Below are positions 1 to 6,893 of a stretch of DNA of 12,324 nucleotides, piece by piece. A program made the position numbers and the translations under genes. Location of the stretch: NCBI GenBank assembly GCA_030635565.1, contig DAOVYP010000030.1, positions 1 through 12,324 on the forward strand. Reading direction: 5' to 3'. How positions within the stretch are numbered: position 1 is the first letter of the stretch; each line of letters opens with the position of its first letter. A model generated the notes under the pieces. That model saw nothing but the letters and a program-made list of their open reading frames with translations. It did no database searches and had not been told where the DNA came from. The DNA comes from Spirochaeta sp. (GTDB lineage: Bacteria > Spirochaetota > Spirochaetia > DSM-2461).

Positions 1-438
1 GGCCGCAGTACGGTCTCCATGATGCCCGAACCCATGATTACCACAGTGCTTTCCAGAAAACCCGATACCCGAATCCTAGTGGACATACAGGAAGAATGGC
101 GAAACCTCTACGGTTCATCCTATCCCCAGGCTTCCCTGGTTGTATCAGGAGCCTTTGCGGATACGTATCCGGATTTCACAAGGGATTTCACTGAAGCCTT
201 TGCCGCAGCAGTCGAAGCCGCGAAGGCCGATCCGGTTGCAGCCGGTGAAGCCGTCAATGCGTTGGCTCCCGAGCTGAACGCCGACATCATCGCCGAGGCC
301 GTTCCCAGGATGAACCTGGATTTTATAACGGCTGATGAAGCCCGTCCGGCCCTCGAGGATTATTTCAGGGTGCTTGAAGCCTTTAATCCGGCCACCATCG
401 GGGGTAAACTGCCTACTGATGATTTCTACCTCCCGTAA
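1..438 (+). CDS. ABC transporter substrate-binding protein, NitT/TauT-like (5' end missing)
   Basis: The reading frame is open from the first base, so the gene begins before the window. About 145 C-terminal residues are visible. They have the look of the end of a periplasmic NMT1/SsuA-type solute-binding protein: an EPM segment, then a run of alanine- and glutamate-rich helices (around 170-300) and a short tail ending in DDFYLP. The signal peptide and most of the ligand pocket are not in view, so the substrate cannot be named. The gene overlaps the permease downstream by 20 bases and heads a binding protein-permease-ATPase operon, which is the stronger argument for its role. Family assignment rests partly on this context. 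Confidence 0.75.
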   Translation, partial: GRSTVSMMPEPMITTVLSRKPDTRILVDIQEEWRNLYGSSYPQASLVVSGAFADTYPDFTRDFTEAFAAAVEAAKADPVAAGEAVNALAPELNADIIAEAVPRMNLDFITADEARPALEDYFRVLEAFNPATIGGKLPTDDFYLP

Positions 439-1168
439 ACGCCTCTGGGTAGCGGGTTCCTCCCTGCTTGCCGTACTGATATGGAAACTCGCTTCCCGAA
501 TCGTGGCCCGGGAAATTATTCTACCCTCACCGGAATCCACGGTTTTTTATCTGGCTGGGCTGCTCGGGGAAGGAGAGACATGGATCGCAGTGGGATCCAC
601 ACTCCGCAGGGTTCTCTTCTCCTTTCTGATGAACATCATGTTCGCTCTGGTGTCAGGTGTGGCATCGGGTTTTTCTTCCCGGATCTATTACGCCCTCAAA
701 CCGGTGATAACCGTTATGAAAGCCGTCCCCACCATGGGGGTGATACTCCTGTCCCTCATCTGGTTCAATTCGGAAACGGCCGTCGTCTTCGTATGTACTC
801 TCATCGTTTTCCCCGTGCTCTACAGTTCCGTTGTGACGGGTATCCGGCATCTGGACGAGGGTCTGCTTGAGATGCACCGGGTGTTCAGAATCCGCTGGCC
901 CAGAACCCTGATCCGTTTCGTTTTTCCTTCCCTGCGGCCCTACCTGATTGCCGGTGTGATGTCGGGACTGGGGCTGTCGATGAAGGTGATAATCGCCGCT
1001 GAAGTGCTCAGTCAGCCGAAGACGGGTATCGGTACGATGTTCCAGATCGAGCGTGCAAGACTCAATACGACAGGCGTGTTCGCCTGGTCTCTTCTGGTGA
1101 TCATCCTGACGGCAGGCCTGGACGTCCTGTTTGCAGTCCTGAGAAAACGTTACGGAGAGAAGCGATGA
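419..1168 (+). CDS. ABC transporter permease, NitT/TauT-like (BPD_transp_1)
   Basis: Membrane-spanning subunit of an ABC importer, 249 residues, the usual size for SsuC/TauC-type permeases. I chose the ATG at 419 rather than the in-frame ATG at 335: the 28 extra residues lie inside the binding-protein gene and are proline- and arginine-rich, unlike a permease start. From 419 the protein opens with a short basic stretch and a hydrophobic helix. About five to six membrane segments follow, with the cytoplasmic EAA-type loop around residues 150-180 (EGLLEMHRVFRIRWPRTLIR) that docks on the ATPase. It overlaps the binding-protein gene by 20 bases and its TGA overlaps the ATPase ATG (ATGA), so the three are translationally coupled. 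The transported compound is unknown. Confidence 0.9.
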   Translation: MISTSRKRLWVAGSSLLAVLIWKLASRIVAREIILPSPESTVFYLAGLLGEGETWIAVGSTLRRVLFSFLMNIMFALVSGVASGFSSRIYYALKPVITVMKAVPTMGVILLSLIWFNSETAVVFVCTLIVFPVLYSSVVTGIRHLDEGLLEMHRVFRIRWPRTLIRFVFPSLRPYLIAGVMSGLGLSMKVIIAAEVLSQPKTGIGTMFQIERARLNTTGVFAWSLLVIILTAGLDVLFAVLRKRYGEKR

Positions 1169-1848
1169 TGCCTGTCATACGTCTTGAGGGTGTCGGCAAG
1201 CGTTTCGGTGAAACGGTTCTCTTCGAGAAACTGGATTTTTCCGTACCCGCCGGTTCGGTAACCTGCCTCCTCGGCCCATCGGGCTGCGGTAAAACCACGA
1301 TGCTGAACCTGATGGCGGGTTTGACTCCCCCCGATACGGGAAAGGCGGATATCCGTGGCCGGTTTTCATTCGTGTTCCAGGACGCCCGTCTCCTTCCCTG
1401 GGAGACCGTCAGGGAGAATGCGTTGTACGCCATGGATTCCCATATTCATAAACAGGAACGTCTCGAGCGGGCCGATACCATGCTGAACCTTCTTGAACTG
1501 AAGAACGCTGTGCATCTTCTGCCGGGACAGATCAGCGGGGGCATGGCCCGGCGGACCGCGCTGGCCCGGGCGCTGCTCGCACCCCATGAGGCGTTATTAC
1601 TCGACGAGCCGCTTTCTTCCCTCGATCCGGATATGAGAACCCGAATTATCGAACTTCTGCCGGAGATGCTGAAGGGTAAGGCTGTCGTTCTTGTAACTCA
1701 TGATTACGTTACTGCTGCGGCCCTGTCGGACCGGGTGTTCCGCCTGACCCTGCCGCCTGTCGTTATCAGGAGTGTGGATAATAATGACCTTGAGGGGACT
1801 CTCGATCAGATTGAGCGGATTGACCGTGAGAGGTCTACCCCAGACTGA
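1165..1848 (+). CDS. ABC transporter ATPase, NitT/TauT-like
   Basis: Cytoplasmic ATPase that powers the preceding permease. The 227-residue protein has Walker A GPSGCGKT (residues 37-44), a Q-loop glutamine (Q72 in VFQDARLLPW), the signature ISGGM (123-127), Walker B LLLDEP (144-149), the D-loop SSLD and the switch histidine in VTHD (H179). A methionine in the last signature position is common in the SsuB/TauB group and supports the NitT/TauT assignment. Start: ATG at 1165, with GGAGAG about 5 bases upstream and the preceding stop inside the ATGA; a second ATG at 1168 is an equally possible start. The 3' end overlaps the convergent reductase gene by 14 bases, leaving no room for a separate terminator. 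Confidence 0.93.
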   Translation: MMPVIRLEGVGKRFGETVLFEKLDFSVPAGSVTCLLGPSGCGKTTMLNLMAGLTPPDTGKADIRGRFSFVFQDARLLPWETVRENALYAMDSHIHKQERLERADTMLNLLELKNAVHLLPGQISGGMARRTALARALLAPHEALLLDEPLSSLDPDMRTRIIELLPEMLKGKAVVLVTHDYVTAAALSDRVFRLTLPPVVIRSVDNNDLEGTLDQIERIDRERSTPD

Positions 1849-3190
1849 ATTTTTCGAAATGGATGCGACGTCTGGTAACGCCGATGGATTTGAGTATCTT
1901 CATAATCGCTTCCCGCATCGGGTCTGGTCCGCAGAAATACACGACGGTTTTCGACTCGGCAAGATCGGGGCAGAGGCCGTGGATGAGTTCTTTGGTAACC
2001 CTTCCGCTTTCAAAGTCGGCCAGAGTTCCTTCACCTGCCACTTCACCAGGCGTTTTGATGACGGGCTTGTAACGGAAGGACGGCAGTCTTTTCACCAGCT
2101 GCAGGAATTCTCCGCCGTATACCAGATCCTCCCTGTTGCTCACAGCCCAGACCAGGGTTGTTCGGCGCATGGAATGGTTATCGGCCATGCTCTGAACCAT
2201 GGAACGGAATGGGGTGATGCCGATGCCTCCGGCTATGAAGAGGACGGTTGTTGAATCATCCGGAGGAAGGATGAATTTTCCATAAGGTCCGTCAATAATC
2301 GCTTCTTCGCCGAGTCTGAGTCTTGGGAGAGCTGCAGTGTAGTCCCCAAGGGCTTTGGCACTGAAGCCGATTTCCTCTTCACCCGGGGCGCTGCTGATGG
2401 TAAAGGGATGTTCTTCGTTGCCGACTGACCGGGATAAAAATCGCCAATAGGCATACTGACCGGCTTTAAAGGTAAGCTTTTTCCCGGACAGTCGGACTTC
2501 TGTGACTTTTGTTCCCGGATTGCGGATTTCAGTCACCGTGTATATCCGCCGGCGCAGCAGCATCGGACGAACAAATTTAAACCGGACATACAAAGCTGCG
2601 ACAGTGAAGGTGTACGCAGCCATGAACGCCGTGCGTCCGATGTAACCCGCAGTCGTGGATGCCGTCATCACGTGTACGACGGCTGTCAATGCGGCTAACG
2701 GCAGGAGGTTGTGCAGAATTTTGAGCTTGCTGTAATCCGCGGGTGCGCGAGAGGTCATCCAGGATCTGAACCGGCGGAAGAATTTCAGACGGTGAAAGAT
2801 GTTCTTCACCATGAGGAGAAGTGTGATCGCGATAGTTACGGCGAATACGATCAGAGCGATGGTGCCGATGAGTATCTGAGCCGTGGGAATGAGTTGTCCA
2901 TCCATGACTTTGAACTGACGGTGAATGAGGATGAGGATGAACGCCGAAGCGGCCATCCGGGCGTGTAATCTCATCACACGGTCGTGACCGTACAAGCGGT
3001 CGAAATACCGGATGCGGGTGGACAGAAGCAGAGCATTGAGGAAATAGCATATGCCGAAAATGCCGAAAATCATGGCGGCGTCGTAGGGAAAGAGGAAGGT
3101 ATCCCGGAAATCCCGATAATAGGCAGCGGCCGGCAGCAGCGGGGATACCCATGGGATGACGGGCCAGACGCGATTACCTCTTATACTCAT
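1835..3190 (-). CDS. Haem/flavin transmembrane oxidoreductase (ferric reductase-like domain plus FAD/NAD reductase)
   Basis: Membrane electron-transfer protein of 451 residues. The N-terminal half (about 15-210) has five to six hydrophobic helices with two histidine pairs, H76/H90 and H160/H173, spaced 13-14 apart as expected for two stacked b-type haems in the ferric-reductase/NOX-like fold. The C-terminal half is a ferredoxin-NADP-reductase-type module: flavin motif HPFTISSAP (261-269), nucleotide motif AGGIGITPF (320-328), CGPDPM (420-425) and the typical aromatic end FEKFSLG. There is no [2Fe-2S] cysteine set. It would pass electrons from NAD(P)H through FAD and haem across the membrane; the acceptor is unknown. 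The start at 3190 has GGAG about 9 bases upstream. It lies 66 bases downstream of the cysteine-rich small gene on the same strand with no clear terminator between, so readthrough is plausible. Confidence 0.9.
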   Translation of the reverse strand: MSIRGNRVWPVIPWVSPLLPAAAYYRDFRDTFLFPYDAAMIFGIFGICYFLNALLLSTRIRYFDRLYGHDRVMRLHARMAASAFILILIHRQFKVMDGQLIPTAQILIGTIALIVFAVTIAITLLLMVKNIFHRLKFFRRFRSWMTSRAPADYSKLKILHNLLPLAALTAVVHVMTASTTAGYIGRTAFMAAYTFTVAALYVRFKFVRPMLLRRRIYTVTEIRNPGTKVTEVRLSGKKLTFKAGQYAYWRFLSRSVGNEEHPFTISSAPGEEEIGFSAKALGDYTAALPRLRLGEEAIIDGPYGKFILPPDDSTTVLFIAGGIGITPFRSMVQSMADNHSMRRTTLVWAVSNREDLVYGGEFLQLVKRLPSFRYKPVIKTPGEVAGEGTLADFESGRVTKELIHGLCPDLAESKTVVYFCGPDPMREAIMKILKSIGVTRRRIHFEKFSLG

Positions 3191-3256
3191 AACACCAGCT
3201 CCAGCGGTAAATCAAAGAAGTATTAATTTCCAGTATAGTTCATAGAGGCTTCATCC

Positions 3257-3499
3257 TCAGTATCCGATTCCCGCCGATTTGACATTGTCCGGATCGAAGG
3301 CGCTGCACGGTGTTACTCCGTGCACGGCATCGCAGTCGGGGCAGTTCGACTCGAAGTAGATCATCTCAAAAGGCGATCCGCAATTGCCGCACTCCACCTG
3401 CAGAGGCATGGGCAGGGGCTGAGGCGCGAACCCCATCATCCTGACTTTATCGACGACCTGTTTACCGTCACTGAAAGATCCTGAGCATCCGTCGTGCAT
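3257..3499 (-). CDS. Small six-cysteine protein, zinc-ribbon-like
   Basis: An 80-residue protein with cysteines at 5, 37, 40, 53, 56 and 65. The two pairs CGNC (37-40) and CPDC (53-56), 12 residues apart, look like the knuckles of a zinc ribbon or a rubredoxin-like metal site; C5 and C65 are additional. I do not recognise a named family. The start is well supported: a strong AAGGAGA lies 6 bases before the ATG, inside the end of the ATPase gene, and only 2 bases separate the two genes. It is the fifth gene of the Rrf2-led operon, so a role as metal carrier, cluster carrier or small redox partner is inferred from context and not shown. Confidence 0.85.
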   Translation of the reverse strand: MHDGCSGSFSDGKQVVDKVRMMGFAPQPLPMPLQVECGNCGSPFEMIYFESNCPDCDAVHGVTPCSAFDPDNVKSAGIGY

Positions 3500-3501
3500 A
3501 T

Positions 3502-4512
3502 CTATTCTCCTTGTAACAAGCTTTCACCCGCTCTCAGGCGGGTCCTGTAACCGAGTATTGTCCGGTCCAGTTCCTCAAGGGTGGAAAGTATCGTTCGTTC
3601 TTCATCCGTCGTTTCGATAACTCTGGTGATACCGCCGTTTTTAATGATGATGCGGCGGTCGGCCATGAGGGCAAGAATGGGATCGTGAGTGGCCATCAGG
3701 ACGAGTTTATCTTCGGAGAGCAGAAGTTCCAGGGCCCGTTTACGGTCGATGCCGGCGTTCTCAATCTCATCGATGAGTATGATGGGGGAGCGGCTGAGAA
3801 TCGCGGTATCCGCTATCATCAGGGCCCGGGACTGTCCCCCGGAAAGGCTGGTGATCGGGGTCTCCGGGCTGAAACTTTCTCCAGCAAGTTTGTTGGCTTC
3901 GATGATGACGCGCTCCACGATTTCAGCAGGTTTTTCCACCAGCCGACTTTCGGCATGGAGTTCGATGAATTCCCTGACACTCAGATCCATGACGAAATTC
4001 ATATTCTGAGAGAGCTGGGCCACCAGTTTCTTGGAAGTGGAAAAACGCCATGATGAATCAGGAATATCTCCGTTGATGAGGATGCGTCTTGAAGTGGGGG
4101 TGTCGGCCTGTGCGACCCATTCAATATCTCCCAGGAGGCGGCTTTTCCCCGATCCGGTGGGACCGACAATGGACACGACTTCGCTTTTCTTAATCACCAG
4201 GGAATCAAATCCTTCAGGTACACCGGACTTGTCGGTTCCCGGCAGGATGGTGATGGCATGTACATCATTGTCCTCATTGAGAAAGGCCAGCATCTGATTG
4301 ATGAACTCGGCCGCCTGATTCATCAGGAGATCCTGGTCGATGGCCTTCTCTTCCCGCTCTTCTTCATCGAATTCAGAAAACAGTTCGTTCAGTGTGGCGT
4401 CATTGCGCCCATCGACGAGGAGACCGTTATCCCCGAAAAAACTCGCCAGGAAAGGATAGTCTTCCAGTAGAGATCCGATGTGTCGGTCTGCGATCTGGTT
4501 CCTGCCGATCAT
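3502..4512 (-). CDS. Soluble ABC ATPase with DUF1858-like N-terminal domain
   Basis: A 336-residue protein. Residues about 1-75 form a helical front domain (IGSLLEDYPFLASFFGDNGL and onward) that resembles DUF1858 in layout but has no cysteines. A single ABC ATPase domain follows: Walker A GPTGSGKS (117-124), Q-loop glutamines near 166-169, a perfect LSGGQ (223-227), Walker B ILIDEIE (245-251) and switch histidine H276 in ATHD. All catalytic residues are present, so it should hydrolyse ATP as a dimer. No permease is encoded next to it and it has no membrane segments, so it is unlikely to be a plain transporter subunit. It starts by ATGA overlap with the GTPase gene, with a strong GGAGGGGGG ribosome site. 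By position it is probably the ATP-driven motor of a cytosolic metal or cofactor machine; this is inference. Confidence 0.88.
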   Translation of the reverse strand: MIGRNQIADRHIGSLLEDYPFLASFFGDNGLLVDGRNDATLNELFSEFDEEEREEKAIDQDLLMNQAAEFINQMLAFLNEDNDVHAITILPGTDKSGVPEGFDSLVIKKSEVVSIVGPTGSGKSRLLGDIEWVAQADTPTSRRILINGDIPDSSWRFSTSKKLVAQLSQNMNFVMDLSVREFIELHAESRLVEKPAEIVERVIIEANKLAGESFSPETPITSLSGGQSRALMIADTAILSRSPIILIDEIENAGIDRKRALELLLSEDKLVLMATHDPILALMADRRIIIKNGGITRVIETTDEERTILSTLEELDRTILGYRTRLRAGESLLQGE

Positions 4513-5207
4513 ATTCCCCCCTCCAGGTTCATTTTCCTGACATTTCCCATCTGGAAGTTTTCGCCGATTCGGGTTTCTCCAAGGCAGTAGGAACAGAGAG
4601 CCGATGGCATGGTGAAGCGGAGCTCCCGTCCTACTAGAGTGTCGATGACGGTCTTTTCATCATGGAAAAGTGTGCTCAATTCGAAACTGCCCTGACCGGT
4701 GAGACCGTTGATGTGCATGATGATTGCCGATGGATTCACCAGGTTCACCTTGGACGCGAAAACTTCCCGTTCGGCCTGGCTGACGATATCCCCTTTGGTT
4801 ATGACAACGATATCCGCCGATTTCAGCATGGGGCCGATTTTCTTGGGGGTATTCACACCACTCAGATTATCGATGACACACACGGCCTTGATTTCCTTGA
4901 CGTACGGGGAACAGCGGTTGCAGAGTCCCGCCGATTCACTGATCAGTAGATCCAGCCCCTCGCCTATGCCCCATTGGGCCACTTCCTCAATGTTACTGAC
5001 GAAATAGTGGTCGGGGCACATGGCGCCGGACAGGCCCTTCTTCACCGGAATGCCGGCTTTTCGGTACAGGGCGTCGTCATCGGTATACAGGCAATCGAAC
5101 TTCACCACTCCGATTTTCAGACCGCGCTGTTTGAGGGCATCGATGGTTTTGAGAATCACCGAAGTTTTTCCTGATGACGGCGGTCCGGAAACGGTTACAA
5201 GGTTCAT
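4509..5207 (-). CDS. HypB/UreG-like GTPase with CPxH and two CxxC motifs
   Basis: A 232-residue SIMIBI-class GTPase. P-loop SGPPSSGKTS is at 7-16; a switch-I-like segment FDCLYTDDDALY (38-49) matches the layout of UreG/HypB; the acidic switch region is DLLISESAG (86-94); and the G4 motif is TKGD (137-140) in place of NKxD. Metal-type residues are abundant: C39, a CPDH motif (C64, P65, H67) close to the Cys-Pro-His metal site of UreG and the Cys-His site of HypB, CNRC (96-99), C110, and CSYC (205-208). HypB and UreG deliver nickel to hydrogenase and urease. No hydrogenase or urease gene is present here, so the client and metal are unknown. It overlaps both neighbours by 4 bases (ATGA) and has GGAG about 8 bases before its ATG. 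Confidence 0.88.
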   Translation of the reverse strand: MNLVTVSGPPSSGKTSVILKTIDALKQRGLKIGVVKFDCLYTDDDALYRKAGIPVKKGLSGAMCPDHYFVSNIEEVAQWGIGEGLDLLISESAGLCNRCSPYVKEIKAVCVIDNLSGVNTPKKIGPMLKSADIVVITKGDIVSQAEREVFASKVNLVNPSAIIMHINGLTGQGSFELSTLFHDEKTVIDTLVGRELRFTMPSALCSYCLGETRIGENFQMGNVRKMNLEGGI

Positions 5208-6424
5208 GAAACAGCTCCGTTGAACAGGGACTCACAATGGGCAATCAGTTCCGTCAGATCGTTGGCAGCGATGTAATCCCATCCCAGCCACATGAAGTGA
5301 TTGTCTTTACCGAGATTATTATCAACATCCGGATGAGTACTGGGAAAAAGCCCCTGCACAGCCAGAACATCGCCGACTTCCTTTGAAGCAAAAAAATCCA
5401 CCACCGGCTGGAGCCTCTCCTGTTCGGCTGTTTTGGCCAGCATGAATATGGGACTGATGATGGCGCCGTCCTTCGGCCAGACGGCTTTCAGGGAACTGCC
5501 TTCCTTCACCATCTTTGTGAAGAAATAGGGCATGATGGTTACCACCGGTTTATTGTGTTTCCGGCGTTCGCTCTTCACCATCTGAGAGGGGTGCATGGAT
5601 TCCAGAAGACTTCGCCCCAGGGCCCGGACTCCCTCGTCTCCGTATTTCTTGTGTATGTTGAGGAGAATTCCATTAAACAGATCGAAATCTCCCACCGGGA
5701 GGGACACTTTCTTTTCATATTCCGGAGACAGGATATCCTCCCAGGTTTCGGGAATCGGAAGATCTCCCAGTTCGTCCGTATTGATCAGAAATACCGCGGG
5801 TACAACGGAAATTATGGAATACTGACCTTCGGGATCCTTGATGCCGAGGCCGTCGAAATCATGATTGAACTTTTCATAACCCGAAAAATCGGTAAAGACA
5901 CCTTTTTTTCTGAATCGTCCAATCTTGTGTTCATCGAAGAACATGTCGAAACCGGCGGAAATAAAGAGATCCGGGAGTTCCTTATCGTTTTCAACACCCT
6001 CCAGGTTCTCCTGCACCCATTCGAGGCCCATGGATGCCGCTTTCAGTTCATGATTCACAGGATCTTCGCCGGATTCCGTTCGATGGTTCAGAAAATCGTT
6101 CCACTTCTCCATAAGAGGAAGCCTTACAGGGCAGGGCAGCAGGCCTACAACCTTCAGATTCTCTCCATCGGATTGAGATTCAGTCTGCCCCAGAGTGATG
6201 TCTGCACTATCGTTATGACTGTTTACGGCTTCTTCCAGAAGTCTGAGATAGGCTTCCAGGTCCATCTGTTTGAGCAGCAATGCGGAGCTCAGGCTGATGG
6301 TTTTAGCGAAGGTTTCCCGTTTGGCCTCATCAGCCATTTGAGGAAAGCCGTTTGATGTGAAAACCGGAATGGTTTCCGGATGGCTTTCAGCGATATCAAA
6401 AAGGGTAGCATCCCTGTCTATCAT
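5204..6424 (-). CDS. DUF1858-like domain fused to a substrate-binding-protein fold; no signal peptide
   Basis: A 406-residue protein in two parts. Residues about 1-65 form a small helical domain with DUF1858 layout (DATLFDIAESHPETIPVFTS...), but the usual cysteine pair after the conserved glycine is replaced by FPQMADE. A polar linker (70-90) leads to about 310 residues resembling ABC iron/molybdate-type binding proteins: a beta-strand start VVGLLPCPVRLPL, then PETWEDILSPEYEKKVSLPVG, which is the PxxWxDL-type segment of that fold, and a long C-terminal part. There is no signal peptide, lipobox or membrane segment, so it should stay in the cytosol. With the ABC ATPase and GTPase downstream it may present a metal complex or cofactor within the cell. 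It starts by ATGA overlap with the regulator, with GGAG 7 bases upstream. Fold assignment is by eye. Confidence 0.82.
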   Translation of the reverse strand: MIDRDATLFDIAESHPETIPVFTSNGFPQMADEAKRETFAKTISLSSALLLKQMDLEAYLRLLEEAVNSHNDSADITLGQTESQSDGENLKVVGLLPCPVRLPLMEKWNDFLNHRTESGEDPVNHELKAASMGLEWVQENLEGVENDKELPDLFISAGFDMFFDEHKIGRFRKKGVFTDFSGYEKFNHDFDGLGIKDPEGQYSIISVVPAVFLINTDELGDLPIPETWEDILSPEYEKKVSLPVGDFDLFNGILLNIHKKYGDEGVRALGRSLLESMHPSQMVKSERRKHNKPVVTIMPYFFTKMVKEGSSLKAVWPKDGAIISPIFMLAKTAEQERLQPVVDFFASKEVGDVLAVQGLFPSTHPDVDNNLGKDNHFMWLGWDYIAANDLTELIAHCESLFNGAVS

Positions 6425-6834
6425 TTTTTATCTCCACTCAGATCGGAAATCATGGTGTCTTTCATGATTCCGTGTATATCCATAATGACCTTGTGTATGC
6501 GCCCCTCGAAGAAGCAGCTGTCTGAGGGACAGTGTTTTCTTCCCATCGGGCAGGCCTCAGAGTCGACCGGGGCCTCGAATATCTCGTAGACATCCATGAA
6601 ACTGATTTCTTCCGGTGCTTTTTCCAATGCGAATCCGCCTGCCGGCCCGCGAGTGGAGGAAACCAGACCGCTTTTCTGCAGTTTCCCGAACACTTTGGCC
6701 AGATGAGCCTCTGAAGCCTTCAGGTTCTCCGCTGCGGATTTCACGTTGATACGGTTCGGCGCGATGTTTGCCAGCAGGCCCAGGCCGTGAATCGCCAGAG
6801 AGGTACCTTCGGATATGTTCACCAGACTGTTCAT
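6421..6834 (-). CDS. Rrf2-family transcriptional regulator with candidate Fe-S cysteines
   Basis: DNA-binding repressor or activator of 137 residues from the chosen start. The N-terminal winged helix (about 1-65, including SAAENLKASEAHLAKVFGKL and the wing TRGPAGGFAL) and the following EEISFMDVYEIFEA helix are typical of Rrf2/IscR/NsrR. Cysteines C95, C102 and C107 (C-x6-C-x4-C) sit where IscR and NsrR bind an Fe-S cluster. I use the ATG at 6834, not the one at 6897: the extra 21 residues would be read through the promoter and operator described below, and family members begin near this point. GGGGA lies about 4 bases upstream. It is the first gene of a five-gene overlapping operon that it probably controls, sensing Fe-S state, oxygen or NO; the signal is inferred. 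Confidence 0.93.
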   Translation of the reverse strand: MNSLVNISEGTSLAIHGLGLLANIAPNRINVKSAAENLKASEAHLAKVFGKLQKSGLVSSTRGPAGGFALEKAPEEISFMDVYEIFEAPVDSEACPMGRKHCPSDSCFFEGRIHKVIMDIHGIMKDTMISDLSGDKK

Positions 6835-6852
6835 CAATTCCCCGGTAAAAAG

Positions 6853-6878
6853 TATTTCGGTACCAGAATACCGAAATA
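6853..6878. promoter_or_regulatory. Candidate Rrf2 operator (perfect inverted repeat over the -10)
   Basis: Arms TATTTCGGTA (6853-6862) and TACCGAAATA (6869-6878) are perfect reverse complements of 10 bases, separated by 6 bases (CCAGAA). The repeat covers the -10 box and ends 19 bases before the regulator start. A bound dimer of the regulator would block RNA polymerase, so autorepression is the natural reading. A dyad of about 26 bp is in the size range of Rrf2-family operators. Confidence 0.75.
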
Positions 6879-6893
6879 GACGAATTATGTCAA
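6865..6893 (-). promoter_or_regulatory. Sigma-70-type promoter of the Rrf2-led operon
   Basis: On the - strand, a perfect -35 TTGACA (6893-6888) is followed by exactly 17 bases and TATTCT (6870-6865), a 4/6 match to the -10 consensus. Transcription would start around 6858, about 25 bases before the regulator ATG at 6834. It is the only convincing promoter seen for the genes from 6834 down to 3257, and possibly on to 1835. Confidence 0.75.

Noticed and set aside
5555..6355. A 266-codon open frame on the + strand
   Set aside because: It is antisense to the binding-protein gene, has no ribosome site or family resemblance, and arises from that gene's codon pattern.
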